64,000 nt of DNA from Brucella pecoris (lineage in GTDB: Bacteria; Pseudomonadota; Alphaproteobacteria; Rhizobiales; Rhizobiaceae), in NCBI RefSeq assembly GCF_006376675.1, contig NZ_VEWK01000011.1, positions 1-64,000 of the forward strand, read 5' to 3'. The notes below the pieces were generated by a model. That model searched no databases and had not been told where the DNA came from. It saw nothing but the letters and a program-made list of their open reading frames with translations. Shown here piece after piece: positions 45,836 to 54,432 of the stretch. Each line of letters opens with the position of its first letter. Within the stretch, counting starts at the first letter, position 1. A program made the translations under genes and the position numbers.

Positions 45836-46531
45836 CTATCTGCATCCGAAAGCCATCAGAAACGTGCGCACCCCATTAACGGCGCTTTTCTCGATGATTG
45901 CGTCATCTATGCCTTGGCCGGTGAGCATGTGGTAGTGCGTATCGGCATTGATCAGCGCCATGAAATGGCGTGCCGCCAGATCCGGGTCATCAATGCGCAG
46001 ATGGCCGTCCATTGCAAGGCGAGCCAGACGCGCAGCTATAGCAGGGATAGCCTGTGCCGGGCCTTTCGTATTGCAGATACTGGCTGCAAGCGGCAGGTTG
46101 GTCTCGTTGGCCTGCATGATCTTGCGTAGGAACGCACCGGACGGATCGTATATGCAGTTCCGGCTCATGCGGATGGAAAAAGCCACGAGATCCTGCTCCA
46201 GATTTTCCCCAGTCTGGGGGAAGGTGGCCAGAACCGCGAACAGGCTCGCATTCATGCGTGCGAGCGCATCCTCGACGACGGCGGCAAGCAACGCTTCCTT
46301 GTCGCGATAGTGATTATAGATCGTCTGACGCGACACGCCCGCTTCGCTGGCAATGAGGTCTATGCTCGCGCCTTGAAACCCGTCGCGATTGAAAACGCGC
46401 GCCGCAGAGCACAAAATAAAGTCGCGCTTCATGCACTGTCCGGGCTTTACCGCCGCGGAATTCAGGCCCTTTTCGGATACGGCGCGCTTCTCGGGCAGGA
46501 CGGCCATGTCAAATATGTCAGTAGGCTTCAT
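45836..46531 (-). CDS. TetR family transcriptional regulator
   Basis: The 231-residue protein has an N-terminal helix-turn-helix of TetR type (IDLIASEAGVSRQTIYNHYR at about 57-76) and a ligand-binding C-terminal domain. A later ATG at 46432 (codon 34, MKRDFILCSA) is an alternative start, since the first 33 residues precede the DNA-binding domain and look unstructured. It is divergent from a Bcr/CflA-type exporter gene with two operator-like palindromes between them, so it probably represses that exporter and itself. Confidence 0.9.
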   Translation of the reverse strand: MKPTDIFDMAVLPEKRAVSEKGLNSAAVKPGQCMKRDFILCSAARVFNRDGFQGASIDLIASEAGVSRQTIYNHYRDKEALLAAVVEDALARMNASLFAVLATFPQTGENLEQDLVAFSIRMSRNCIYDPSGAFLRKIMQANETNLPLAASICNTKGPAQAIPAIAARLARLAMDGHLRIDDPDLAARHFMALINADTHYHMLTGQGIDDAIIEKSAVNGVRTFLMAFGCR

Positions 46532-46561
46532 AACCCCAACATAAGATAGCTTGACGTTTTG

Positions 46562-46573
46562 GACAATGGTGTC
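46562..46573. promoter_or_regulatory. Operator-like palindrome 1, GACA-N4-TGTC
   Basis: GACAATGGTGTC, 31 bp upstream of the TetR start. It shares the half-site GACA and the 4-bp spacer with the second palindrome 18 bp away (centre to centre). Confidence 0.55.
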
Positions 46574-46577
46574 TAAT

Positions 46578-46593
46578 TTGACATTAGTGTCAA
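46578..46593. promoter_or_regulatory. Operator-like palindrome 2, TTGACA-N4-TGTCAA
   Basis: TTGACATTAGTGTCAA has perfect 6-bp arms. With palindrome 1 it forms a likely paired binding site for the divergent TetR regulator. TTGACA may also serve as a -35 box for the exporter gene. Confidence 0.6.
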
Positions 46594-46825
46594 AACTGTT
46601 TTGACGTTGCGTATAGAATGCTTTTCGCTACTGATTTTTCGAGTGTCGGCCATATTGAGAAACGGGTCGATATCATCAAGGTGAAAAGAAAACTGGTAGT
46701 GAATACAAATATTTACCTGTCCTGTGCCGATTTTGCGAGCCCGATGGCGCCATCCTCCCAAGCAAAACCGGAGACCCGAAATCGGTGCGGGAATCTCACG
46801 AAACATTGATGAAAGCGCGTCCCCC

Positions 46826-48037
46826 ATGGCTTCCAGTCTTGTGCGCAATGCCATTGTTCTTGGCCTTCTTTCCGCCATTGGCCCATTTGCGATCGATATG
46901 TATCTGCCAGCTCTGCCCACCATAGCCGCCGATTTGCATGCGGAAACGGGTGCCGTGCAGATGAGTCTTCTGGCCTTTTTCATTGCTCTCGCGGTTGCAC
47001 AGCTTTTCTGCGGGCCGCTGTCCGACATGGTCGGGCGTAAACTCCCGCTTTATGGCGGTCTGGTGCTGTTCGGTATCGGCAGCATCGGTTCTGCTCTGGC
47101 GACGGATATAGACGTGCTGGTGTTGTTCCGTTTCGTGCAGGGGCTAGGGGCTGCTGCAGGCATGGTTATTCCGCGCGCTGTTGTGCGCGACCTTCACACA
47201 GGTGTCGAAGCGGCGCGTCTTATGTCGCTTTTGATGCTCGTCTTCTCCATTTCACCGATCCTGGCACCGTTAACCGGCTCGATCATCATCAGCTTCTTCG
47301 GTTGGCGCGGTGTTTTCTGGGCCGTTCTGGTCGCTGCTGCGATCGGAATAGTGCTGGTTGCGACGGCGCAGAAAGAAACGCGGACGGCCGAAGCACGCCT
47401 TGAAAGTAATCTCGGTACCGCTTTGCGCGGCTACGGTCGCCTGCTGAAGGATCGTTATTTCCTCGGGCTGGTTTCCGTCGGCGGCTTTGGGATCGCTTCC
47501 TTCTTTGTCTATCTCGCTAATTCGTCGTTCGTGCTGATCGACCATTATGGGCTGACGCCGACGCAGTATGCGATGGCCTTTTCGGCCAATGCGGTGTCGT
47601 TCTTCGGTGTTTCACAACTGAATGGGTGGCTTGGATCGCGCTTCGGACTTCGTCGTGTCATGCGATTTGCGGTTTCGGGATTTGCAGCGGCAATGCTCGC
47701 CATGTTCGCAGCCGCGCTCATGGGGCATCAGTCGCTATGGCTGATCGCGGGGTTCCTGTTCGTGGGATATGGCTTCTTGGGGCTCGTCATCCCGACAACG
47801 GCGGTGCTCGCTCTCGAAGATCACGGGGAGATTGCAGGAACCGCTTCTGCGCTGATGGGGACGCTGCATTTTGTGATTGGCGGCGTGGCGATTGGTGTAA
47901 CCGGTTCATTCTTTGATGGAACGGCTCTGCCGATGACCGGAGGGATTGCCGGTTGTGCGCTGACGGCCTTCGTGCTGACGCAGATCGTTCTTTCGCGCAA
48001 GGCGAGCGAACTGGATACGGAAGCTGCCGCTGCATAG
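46826..48037 (+). CDS. Bcr/CflA-type MFS multidrug exporter
   Basis: The 403-residue protein has 12 hydrophobic segments and the Bcr/CflA features GPFAIDMYLPALP (19-31) and the loop 2-3 motif GPLSDMVGRK (63-72), plus RFVQGLGAA. Export of drugs or small metabolites by proton antiport is the likely role. The frame is open upstream to 46724, but ATG 46826 gives the expected N terminus; its Shine-Dalgarno is weak. It is the probable target of the divergent TetR regulator. Confidence 0.9.
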   Translation: MASSLVRNAIVLGLLSAIGPFAIDMYLPALPTIAADLHAETGAVQMSLLAFFIALAVAQLFCGPLSDMVGRKLPLYGGLVLFGIGSIGSALATDIDVLVLFRFVQGLGAAAGMVIPRAVVRDLHTGVEAARLMSLLMLVFSISPILAPLTGSIIISFFGWRGVFWAVLVAAAIGIVLVATAQKETRTAEARLESNLGTALRGYGRLLKDRYFLGLVSVGGFGIASFFVYLANSSFVLIDHYGLTPTQYAMAFSANAVSFFGVSQLNGWLGSRFGLRRVMRFAVSGFAAAMLAMFAAALMGHQSLWLIAGFLFVGYGFLGLVIPTTAVLALEDHGEIAGTASALMGTLHFVIGGVAIGVTGSFFDGTALPMTGGIAGCALTAFVLTQIVLSRKASELDTEAAAA

Positions 48038-48140
48038 GCTTTGGGAAAGGGAAAGTGGAGGCTTCTGTTGCCAGGTGCCTCCGAACCCCGCCTTAAGGGG
48101 CTAACCCTAAGGACTTTAGAGTGGGTTTCCCGCACCGCCA

Positions 48141-48182
48141 TTAGGCAGCGAGAGCATAACCCTGAGCTTTGTTGTCATTTGC
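48141..48182 (-). other. tmRNA tag-peptide reading frame
   Basis: The resume codon GCA is at 48182-48180 and the stop TAA at 48143-48141. The 13 encoded residues ANDNKAQGYALAA end in the ALAA/LAA-type motif recognised by ClpX, and the AND start resembles the region bound by SspB. Confidence 0.93.
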
Positions 48183-48300
48183 AACTACTCAATTGACCCG
48201 ATAACGGTGGTATCATGCCGAGTAAAAGAGCGATCTTTACACCCTTGTCGATCCTATTTCGCCCCCGCCACAATACAAACCGCCTGATTGATCTGTATTC

Positions 48301-48383
48301 TGGTGGAGGCGCCGGGTACCGCCCCCGGGTCCAATAGGTTTATTACACCGTCCGTTTATCACCATAGTCAGCTTGCGCCGACA
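48301..48383 (-). ncRNA. tmRNA acceptor piece
   Basis: This piece contains a T-arm-like hairpin CCGGG/CCCGG, the 3' strand of the acceptor stem CGCCTCC, and an encoded ACCA end. The mature 5' end is not determined; 48383 is the transcription start predicted from the upstream -10 box. Confidence 0.8.
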
Positions 48384-48389
48384 CGCCGT

Positions 48390-48418
48390 ATATAGGCGCG
48401 GTTGATCGTGATTGGAAG
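48390..48418 (-). promoter_or_regulatory. Candidate ssrA promoter
   Basis: On the - strand, CTTCCA (48418-48413), a 17-bp spacer and CTATAT (48395-48390). CTATAT matches the alphaproteobacterial -10 preference; the -35 box is a weak match. Confidence 0.4.
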
Positions 48419-48607
48419 AGGGTGCACAGTTTTTAACGGGTTTTGCCTGCGGGCCTCGACAACCAGCCCTTGCGTTCATTTTTCATTGACAGCCTGCATT
48501 TGCTGGTCAATCCTCGCAACATATCGGGGCCGGCAAGTAAATTCTTGTATAGCCGGATTCCGTGGCTGAAACGGGGTGCTGTACCCCATTCGAAGGAGAG
48601 TGGATAT

Positions 48608-48919
48608 ATGAGTGAATATCTCGCGGATGTCCGTCGCTACGATGCCGGTGCCGATGAAGCTGTAGTCGACAAGATCGTCAAGCATCTGGGCATTGCGCTG
48701 CGCAATCGCGATTCCTCGCTCGTTTCGGCAACGGACCCGGAAGAATTGAAGCGCGTCCGCACCAACTGGGTTGCCAAGAAACTCGGCATCGACGACGAAG
48801 CCAAGGGCGATGAGGTGGTTGCGCATGTTGCTGAAGTCATGAAGGGCGATCGCAACAAGAATCGCGTCACCTTCTATTATCTGGTCGCCAAACAGCTCGG
48901 AAAACTCGGCGGCCTCTGA
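48608..48919 (+). CDS. DUF2853 family protein
   Basis: The 103-residue acidic-basic helical protein belongs to DUF2853; function unknown. Characteristic stretches are YLADVRRYDAGADEAVVDKI and TFYYLVAKQLGKL. The ATG at 48608 has AAGGAG about 9 bp upstream; the open frame before it runs through ssrA promoter DNA and is not coding. A strong terminator follows. Confidence 0.85.
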   Translation: MSEYLADVRRYDAGADEAVVDKIVKHLGIALRNRDSSLVSATDPEELKRVRTNWVAKKLGIDDEAKGDEVVAHVAEVMKGDRNKNRVTFYYLVAKQLGKLGGL

Positions 48920-48945
48920 TCCACAGCGATTTTCTGAATCCGAAG

Positions 48946-48972
48946 CCCCGGTGCCCTCACACCGGGGTTTTT
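48946..48972 (+). terminator. Rho-independent terminator after the DUF2853 gene
   Basis: A perfect 8-bp stem CCCCGGTG/CACCGGGG (48946-48967) is followed by five T residues. It lies 26 bp after the stop. Confidence 0.92.
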
Positions 48973-49014
48973 CTTTATAGTGGACTCGAAACGAATCGGT
49001 TCTGGATCATCGCC

Positions 49015-49809
49015 ATGCGTACCTATCTCAATCTTCTTCAACATGTGCTCGATAACGGCGTCGACCGTGGCGATCGTACGGGTACAGGTACGCGGTCGGT
49101 TTTCGGATACCAGATGCGCTTCAATCTCGAAGCGGGCTTCCCGGTTCTGACGACCAAGAAGCTGCACCTTCGCTCGATCATCTATGAACTGCTCTGGTTC
49201 CTGAAAGGCGACACGAATATCGCCTATCTGAAGGAGAATGGCGTCTCGATCTGGGACGAATGGGCGGATGATAATGGCGACCTTGGTCCGGTTTACGGCT
49301 ATCAGTGGCGCTCATGGCCGGCGCCGGATGGCCGCCATATCGATCAGATCGCGAATCTCCTGAAGATGCTGCATGGAAATCCCAATTCGCGGCGTCTGAT
49401 CGTGTCGGCCTGGAACCCCGCATTGGTCGACGAAATGGCTTTGCCGCCATGCCACTGTCTTTTCCAGTTCTATGTCGCCGACGGCAAACTCTCCTGCCAG
49501 CTCTATCAGCGTTCTGCGGATATTTTCCTGGGCGTGCCGTTCAATATTGCGTCCTATGCATTGTTGACGATGATGATCGCGCAAGTTGCGGGTCTGAAGC
49601 CGGGAGAGTTCGTGCACACGCTTGGTGATGCGCATATTTACGCCAATCATTTCGACCAGGCGCGCCTGCAACTGAGCCGCACGCCAAAGAAATTGCCGAC
49701 GATGAGGATCAATCCGGACGTGAAGGACCTTTTTGCCTTCCGTTTCGAGGATTTTCAGCTTGAAGGATATGAAGCCGATCCGACGATCAAAGCGCCGATT
49801 GCGGTCTGA
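49015..49809 (+). CDS. thyA: Thymidylate synthase ThyA
   Basis: ThyA makes dTMP from dUMP with methylene-tetrahydrofolate, releasing dihydrofolate, which the next gene product reduces. The 264-residue protein has the same length as E. coli ThyA and the catalytic cysteine C146 in LPPCHCLFQF, with DRTGTGT near residues 20-26 and RSADIFLGVPFNIASYA. It is followed by folA after 8 bp. Confidence 0.97.
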   Translation: MRTYLNLLQHVLDNGVDRGDRTGTGTRSVFGYQMRFNLEAGFPVLTTKKLHLRSIIYELLWFLKGDTNIAYLKENGVSIWDEWADDNGDLGPVYGYQWRSWPAPDGRHIDQIANLLKMLHGNPNSRRLIVSAWNPALVDEMALPPCHCLFQFYVADGKLSCQLYQRSADIFLGVPFNIASYALLTMMIAQVAGLKPGEFVHTLGDAHIYANHFDQARLQLSRTPKKLPTMRINPDVKDLFAFRFEDFQLEGYEADPTIKAPIAV

Positions 49810-49817
49810 GGTACGTC

Positions 49818-50342
49818 ATGTCCGCAAATAGGCCGATAGTTTCGATTATTGTCGCCGCCGCCGAAAATGGCGTCATCGGACGTGACAATGACATGCCGTG
49901 GCGGCTTTCAACCGATCTCAAGCGCTTCAAGGCACTGACGCTCGGCAAGCCGGTTATCATGGGTCGACGGACCTGGGAATCCATCGGGCGGCCCTTGCCG
50001 GGACGGCCCAACATTGTGGTGACGAGGGACAACGGATTTCAGATTGAAGGTGCAGGTATTGTCGGTTCTCTCGATGAGGCGATAGCGCTCGGGCGAAAAC
50101 TGGCTGCTGACATGGGTGTCGGGGAAGTTTGCATCATAGGCGGCGGGAAGATTTATGCGCAGGCTTTGCCTCTCGCGGACCGCATTCACCTGACCCGTGT
50201 TCTAGCCGAGATCGACGGAGACACGCTCTTTCCAGAAATCGATCCGCAACTGTGGTGCGTCGTTTCGCAGGAGGATGTGTCCGCCGGAGAGAAGGATAGC
50301 CATCCAACACGTTATTTCGTGTACGAAAAACGTGCTGTGTAA
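49818..50342 (+). CDS. folA: Dihydrofolate reductase
   Basis: FolA reduces dihydrofolate to tetrahydrofolate with NADPH. The 174-residue protein shows NGVIGRDNDMPWRL (15-28), VIMGRRTWESIGRPLPGR (about 48-65) and CIIGGGKIYAQAL, all chromosomal DHFR signatures. The thyA-folA pair recycles the folate consumed by thymidylate synthesis, and the spacing suggests one operon. Confidence 0.96.
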   Translation: MSANRPIVSIIVAAAENGVIGRDNDMPWRLSTDLKRFKALTLGKPVIMGRRTWESIGRPLPGRPNIVVTRDNGFQIEGAGIVGSLDEAIALGRKLAADMGVGEVCIIGGGKIYAQALPLADRIHLTRVLAEIDGDTLFPEIDPQLWCVVSQEDVSAGEKDSHPTRYFVYEKRAV

Positions 50343-50372
50343 AGCGTAGTTCACGAATTTTGACGTCTTCGC

Positions 50373-50400
50373 GTTGAAAGCGGACCTCGCGATGCCTATA
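50373..50400 (+). promoter_or_regulatory. Candidate heat-shock-type promoter before hflK
   Basis: GTTGAA (50373-50378), a 16-bp spacer and CCTATA (50395-50400) resemble sigma-32 (RpoH) promoters (CTTGAA and CC-rich -10). A heat-shock role would suit HflK-HflC, partners of FtsH. The match is weak. Confidence 0.25.
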
Positions 50401-50468
50401 AAACGGAAACATTAGTTGATGACGGGAGTGGGTAACTCGCTTTCCCGTCACCCGGACGAGAGGTGAGG

Positions 50469-51620
50469 ATGCCCTGGAGTAATCAGAATGGTGGCGGCGG
50501 TCCATGGGGCGGCGGCGGCGATAATAACAATAACAACAATAATGGCGGCCCTTGGGGACAAGGACCGAAGGGCCCGCGTGGCGGCGGCCAGAACACACCA
50601 CCTGATCTCGAAGATATTCTGCGTAAAGGACAAGATCGTCTGAAGCAGGTCTTCCCCGGTGGTGGTGGCAAGGGCGGTAGCAATCGCGGCGTTCTTTTCC
50701 TTATCGGCGCAGCAGTTTTGGGTTTTTGGCTTTATCAGTCGATCTACACCGTGCAGCCCGACGAACTCGCCGTTGAATTGCGCTTTGGTAAGCCGAAGGA
50801 TGAAGTGTCCGAACCAGGCCTGCATTTCCATTGGTGGCCGATCGAAACCTATGAGAAGGCGCAGATCGTCGAAAAGCAGATCAATATTGGTGGGCAGGGC
50901 AACCGAAGTGCAACGCAGGGCCTCATGCTGACGGGCGACCAGAACATCGTCAACGTTCAGTTCTCGGTTCTTTACCGTGTATCGGACCCGCAGGCTTATC
51001 TTTTCAACGTTGATAGCCCTGATGCGATGGTGCAGCAGGTTTCTGAAAGCGCGATCCGCGAAATCGTCGGTCGTCGTCCGGCTCAGGACGTTTTCCGCGA
51101 CAACCGTTCGGCCATTGCAGCGAGCGTACGCGATATCGTTCAGCAGACGCTGGACACCTACAAGGCGGGTATCCAGGTCAACGCCGTATCCATCGAAGAT
51201 GCCGCGCCGCCGCGTGAAGTGGCTGATGCCTTCGATGAAGTTCAGCGTGCCGAACAGGACGAAGACCGTTTCGTAGAAGAATCAAACCAGTATTCGAACC
51301 AGAAGCTTGGTCAGGCCCGCGGTGAAGCAGCCCAGCTTCGTGAAGAAGCAGCCGCTTACAAGAACCGTGTTGTTCAGGACGCGGAAGGTGAGGCGCAGCG
51401 TTTCAGCTCGGTTCTCGGTGAATACCAGAAGGCGCCGGAAGTGACGCGTAACCGTCTCTTCCTCGAAACGATGGAACAGGTGCTGAAGAGCACCAAGAAA
51501 GTTATTGTCGAACCTGGAAAGGATGTCGTGCCTTATCTGCCGCTGAACGAACTCATGCGCCAGCAGCCACGCCCCGGTGTGAATGCGACCACGACGACCC
51601 CGAGCGGAGGTGCCCAGTAA
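50469..51620 (+). CDS. hflK: FtsH protease modulator HflK
   Basis: HflK and HflC form a membrane SPFH-domain complex that encloses and modulates the FtsH protease. From ATG 50469 (GAGAGG upstream) it has 383 residues: a Gly/Asn-rich N terminus with seven consecutive Asn, a membrane segment at about 76-93, and the prohibitin-type SPFH domain (for example YTVQPDELAVELRFGKP). The C-terminal helical part is Glu/Gln-rich. The stop overlaps hflC (TAATG). Confidence 0.95.
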   Translation: MPWSNQNGGGGPWGGGGDNNNNNNNGGPWGQGPKGPRGGGQNTPPDLEDILRKGQDRLKQVFPGGGGKGGSNRGVLFLIGAAVLGFWLYQSIYTVQPDELAVELRFGKPKDEVSEPGLHFHWWPIETYEKAQIVEKQINIGGQGNRSATQGLMLTGDQNIVNVQFSVLYRVSDPQAYLFNVDSPDAMVQQVSESAIREIVGRRPAQDVFRDNRSAIAASVRDIVQQTLDTYKAGIQVNAVSIEDAAPPREVADAFDEVQRAEQDEDRFVEESNQYSNQKLGQARGEAAQLREEAAAYKNRVVQDAEGEAQRFSSVLGEYQKAPEVTRNRLFLETMEQVLKSTKKVIVEPGKDVVPYLPLNELMRQQPRPGVNATTTTPSGGAQ

Positions 51621-52522
51621 TGGCCCAGAACAGGCTTCCAATCATTGGCGGTATCATCGCCGTCATCGTTTTCCTGATCTACTCCGCCACGTTCATCGTT
51701 TCCGAGCGTCAGCAGGCCATCGTGCTTCGCTTCGGTCAGATCGTTGATGTGAAGACGGAACCGGGCATCTACTTCAAGCTGCCTTTCGGGTTTCTTGACG
51801 CAGACACGGTGCAGTTGATCGATGATCGCCTGCTGCGCTTCGATCTGGACGATATTCGTGTTCAGGTTTCGGGCGGCAAGTTCTATGACGTCGATGCGTT
51901 TCTCGTCTATCGCATCACCGATGCCCGCAAGTTCCGTGAAACCGTTTCGGGCAGCACACTGCTTGCCGAACAGCGTCTGCGTACCCGTCTCGATGCTGCG
52001 TTGCGTAGCGTTTACGGCCAGCGTGGTTTTGAAGCGGCACTTTCGGAAGAGCGCGGCGACATGATGCGCGAAGTTCGTGACCAGCTTCGCCCGGACGCAA
52101 CGTCGCTCGGCCTTACCATTGCCGATGTGCGTATTCGTCGTACAGACTTGACGGCTGAAGTTTCGCAGCAGACCTATGACCGCATGAAGGCAGAGCGCCT
52201 CGCCGAAGCGGAGCGCCTACGCGCGCGTGGTCGTGAAGCTGCCCAGCGTATTCGTGCTGTCGCTGATCGTCAGGTCGTGGAAACGATCGCCGAAGCGCGA
52301 AAGGAATCGGAAATCCTTCGCGGTGAAGGCGATGCCCAGCGCAGTGAAATCTTCGCAGGGTCTGCAGGCAAGGATCCTGGTTTCTTTGCCTTCTATCGTT
52401 CGATGTCCGCTTATCGTGAAGCGCTTGAAACACCGGATACAACGCTGGTTCTTTCGCCGGACTCGGAGTTCTTCAAGTTCTTCCGTGATGCTGGCGGCAA
52501 GCTGGCAACCCCTGCCCAGTAA
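51620..52522 (+). CDS. hflC: FtsH protease modulator HflC
   Basis: HflC is the partner of HflK. The 300-residue protein has an N-terminal membrane segment (about 5-24), SERQQAIVLRFGQI (28-41) and an SPFH domain with the RVRGREAAQRIRA-type helical region. Its ATG overlaps the hflK stop by one base, so the two subunits are translationally coupled. Confidence 0.96.
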   Translation: MAQNRLPIIGGIIAVIVFLIYSATFIVSERQQAIVLRFGQIVDVKTEPGIYFKLPFGFLDADTVQLIDDRLLRFDLDDIRVQVSGGKFYDVDAFLVYRITDARKFRETVSGSTLLAEQRLRTRLDAALRSVYGQRGFEAALSEERGDMMREVRDQLRPDATSLGLTIADVRIRRTDLTAEVSQQTYDRMKAERLAEAERLRARGREAAQRIRAVADRQVVETIAEARKESEILRGEGDAQRSEIFAGSAGKDPGFFAFYRSMSAYREALETPDTTLVLSPDSEFFKFFRDAGGKLATPAQ

Positions 52523-52538
52523 ACCGGGTCAAACGCTC

Positions 52539-52724
52539 ATGAGCGATTTTCTAGCCGCCGTAGGTCTTCTCTTCGTTCTCGAAGGGCTGCTCTACGGCGG
52601 CTTTCCTTTTTTGGCGAAGAAACTTGCCCGTGAAGCAAGCGAAACGCCTGAAAATATGTTACGCATCGCCGGGATTGCGGCGCTTGCAATCGGCGTTGGT
52701 ATTGTCTGGCTTGCCAGGGGATAA
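52539..52724 (+). CDS. DUF2065 family small membrane protein
   Basis: The 61-residue protein has two hydrophobic segments (about 4-20 and 43-58) and the LLFVLEGLLYGGFPFL motif of DUF2065 (YjeT-like). Function unknown. It starts 16 bp after hflC, in an order (hflK-hflC-DUF2065-Do protease) I recall from many Rhizobiales, suggesting a membrane quality-control operon. Confidence 0.85.
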   Translation: MSDFLAAVGLLFVLEGLLYGGFPFLAKKLAREASETPENMLRIAGIAALAIGVGIVWLARG

Positions 52725-52844
52725 GCCGCTTTCCTTCTGTTATTTATTGTTTGTAGTCTATGCGGGGCCGTAAACAGGCCGTATTTTGCAGCGACTTATC
52801 GCTAATCAAACGACTGCAAGCAGACAGGAACGGAGCAGGGCTTC

Positions 52845-54407
52845 ATGGCAATTGCACCAAAGGCGGGATTTGTTCGCACTCTTTTCGCAACCGTGGCATT
52901 GGGAGCGATGACCGTCGCTGGCACTCTTTCGGTAGGAACGCCTCCGGCAATCGCGGCTCAGGGGCCGGCTTCAGTTGCCGATCTGGCCGAAGGACTGCTT
53001 GATGCGGTCGTGAACATATCGACCTCGCAAACCGTCAAGGAAGACGGTGAAGGTGACGGCGCGGTTCCAATGCCGCAGGTGCCCGAAGGCTCTCCATTCC
53101 AGGAATATTTCAAAGACTTCTTCGGTGGCAAGGAAGGTGCGCAGGGCGACGAATCGCGCAAGGTCCAGTCGCTGGGGTCCGGCTTCGTCATCGATGCCGA
53201 CAAGGGCTTCATCGTCACCAACAATCACGTCATTGCCGATGCGGACGAAATCGAAGTCAATTTCAACGATGGTTCCAAGCTGAAAGCGGAACTGGTTGGA
53301 AAAGACATCAAGACCGATCTGGCAATCCTCAAGGTCGATCCGTCCAAGCACAAGCTGAAAGCTGTGCAGTTCGGCAATTCGGAAAAAGCGCGTATCGGCG
53401 ACTGGGTGCTTGCAATCGGCAATCCCTTCGGGCTCGGTGGAACCGTAACGGCTGGTATCATTTCGGCCCGCAAGCGCGACATCAATTCCGGCCCTTATGA
53501 CGACTTCATCCAGACCGATGCGGCCATCAATAGGGGCAATTCCGGCGGTCCGCTGTTCGACATGGACGGCAAGGTGATCGGTATCAACACGGCGATCATT
53601 TCTCCATCGGGCGGTTCTATCGGCATCGGTTTTGCCATCCCTGCTGAAATGGCAGTGGGTGTTATCGACCAGCTCAAGGAGTTCGGCGAGGTTCGCCGTG
53701 GCTGGCTCGGCGTACGCATCCAGCCGGTAACCGAGGATATAGCCCAGAGTCTTGGACTGAAGGAAGCCAAGGGTGCGCTGATTGCCGGGCTGATCGAAAA
53801 CTCCGGCGTTGACAACAAGGCTATTGAAGCCGGTGACGTCGTGATCCGCTACGAGGGCAAGCCGGTCGATACGGCTCGCGATCTGCCTCGACTGGTCGCG
53901 GAAACTCCTGTCGGCAAGGAAGTCGAGATCGTTGTGGTTCGTCAGGGCGAAGAGAAGACTGTTAAAGTGAAGCTTGGACGTCTGGTCGAGGATGACAAGA
54001 GCACCGAGGCTGCCGCGGAAGATCAGGCTCCACTTCCTGAAGGCGAGGGCGGTGACGAAGGCACACAAACGCCGGATACACAGAAAAAAGAACAGAAAAG
54101 CGATGCCGCTCCGAGCGTGCTTGGAATGAAGCTCAGCGAATTGAATGACGATGTTCGCGGAGAATTTGGCATTGCAGAAGATGTGGAAGGTGTTGCGGTC
54201 CTGTATGTTTCCCCCGGCTCAGCCGCAGGTGAGAAACGTATCGAAACCGGCGATGTTATCGTCGATATCGGACAGGTGACTGTGAAGACACCCGAGGACG
54301 TGAAAAAGCGTATTGATGCGCTGCGTCGCGAAGGGCGCAAGAATGCTCTTCTGATGTTGGCTTCCCGTTCGGGAGAATTGCGTTTTGTAACTGTCCGGAT
54401 CAATTGA
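52845..54407 (+). CDS. Do (DegP/DegQ) family periplasmic serine protease
   Basis: HtrA-type proteases degrade or hold misfolded envelope proteins. The 520-residue protein has a signal peptide (about 1-36, ending AIAAQ), the catalytic triad H128 (TNNHVI), D158 (TDLAIL) and S233 (GNSGGPL), and two PDZ domains (about 275-370 and 430-515) separated by an acidic linker. It may not be the HtrA described in Brucella, whose sequence as I recall it differs; I leave the symbol open. It follows hflKC and DUF2065. Confidence 0.93.
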   Translation: MAIAPKAGFVRTLFATVALGAMTVAGTLSVGTPPAIAAQGPASVADLAEGLLDAVVNISTSQTVKEDGEGDGAVPMPQVPEGSPFQEYFKDFFGGKEGAQGDESRKVQSLGSGFVIDADKGFIVTNNHVIADADEIEVNFNDGSKLKAELVGKDIKTDLAILKVDPSKHKLKAVQFGNSEKARIGDWVLAIGNPFGLGGTVTAGIISARKRDINSGPYDDFIQTDAAINRGNSGGPLFDMDGKVIGINTAIISPSGGSIGIGFAIPAEMAVGVIDQLKEFGEVRRGWLGVRIQPVTEDIAQSLGLKEAKGALIAGLIENSGVDNKAIEAGDVVIRYEGKPVDTARDLPRLVAETPVGKEVEIVVVRQGEEKTVKVKLGRLVEDDKSTEAAAEDQAPLPEGEGGDEGTQTPDTQKKEQKSDAAPSVLGMKLSELNDDVRGEFGIAEDVEGVAVLYVSPGSAAGEKRIETGDVIVDIGQVTVKTPEDVKKRIDALRREGRKNALLMLASRSGELRFVTVRIN

Positions 54408-54432
54408 TTCATAATTGAATACACTGCTGAAG

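Larger units (their letters stand above)
48057..48383 (-). ncRNA. ssrA: Two-piece (circularly permuted) tmRNA gene
   Basis: tmRNA rescues stalled ribosomes and adds a degradation tag. On the - strand the acceptor piece comes first and ends in CCTCCACCA at 48301; after a 34-base spacer (48267-48300) the coding piece starts at 48266 with GGGGGCGAAATAGGATCGAC. GGGGGCG pairs with CGCCTCC to form a 7-bp acceptor stem. The tag frame (48182 down to 48141) reads ANDNKAQGYALAA then TAA, preceded by GAGTAGTT. A GGAGGC/GCCTCC hairpin (48057-48082) marks the 3' end of the coding piece; the exact mature ends are estimates. This gene order is the alphaproteobacterial permuted form. Confidence 0.93.

Noticed and set aside
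48301..48330. tRNA-like hairpin read as an independent tRNA
   Set aside because: It has a T-arm and CCA end only, with no anticodon or D arm; it is the tmRNA acceptor piece.
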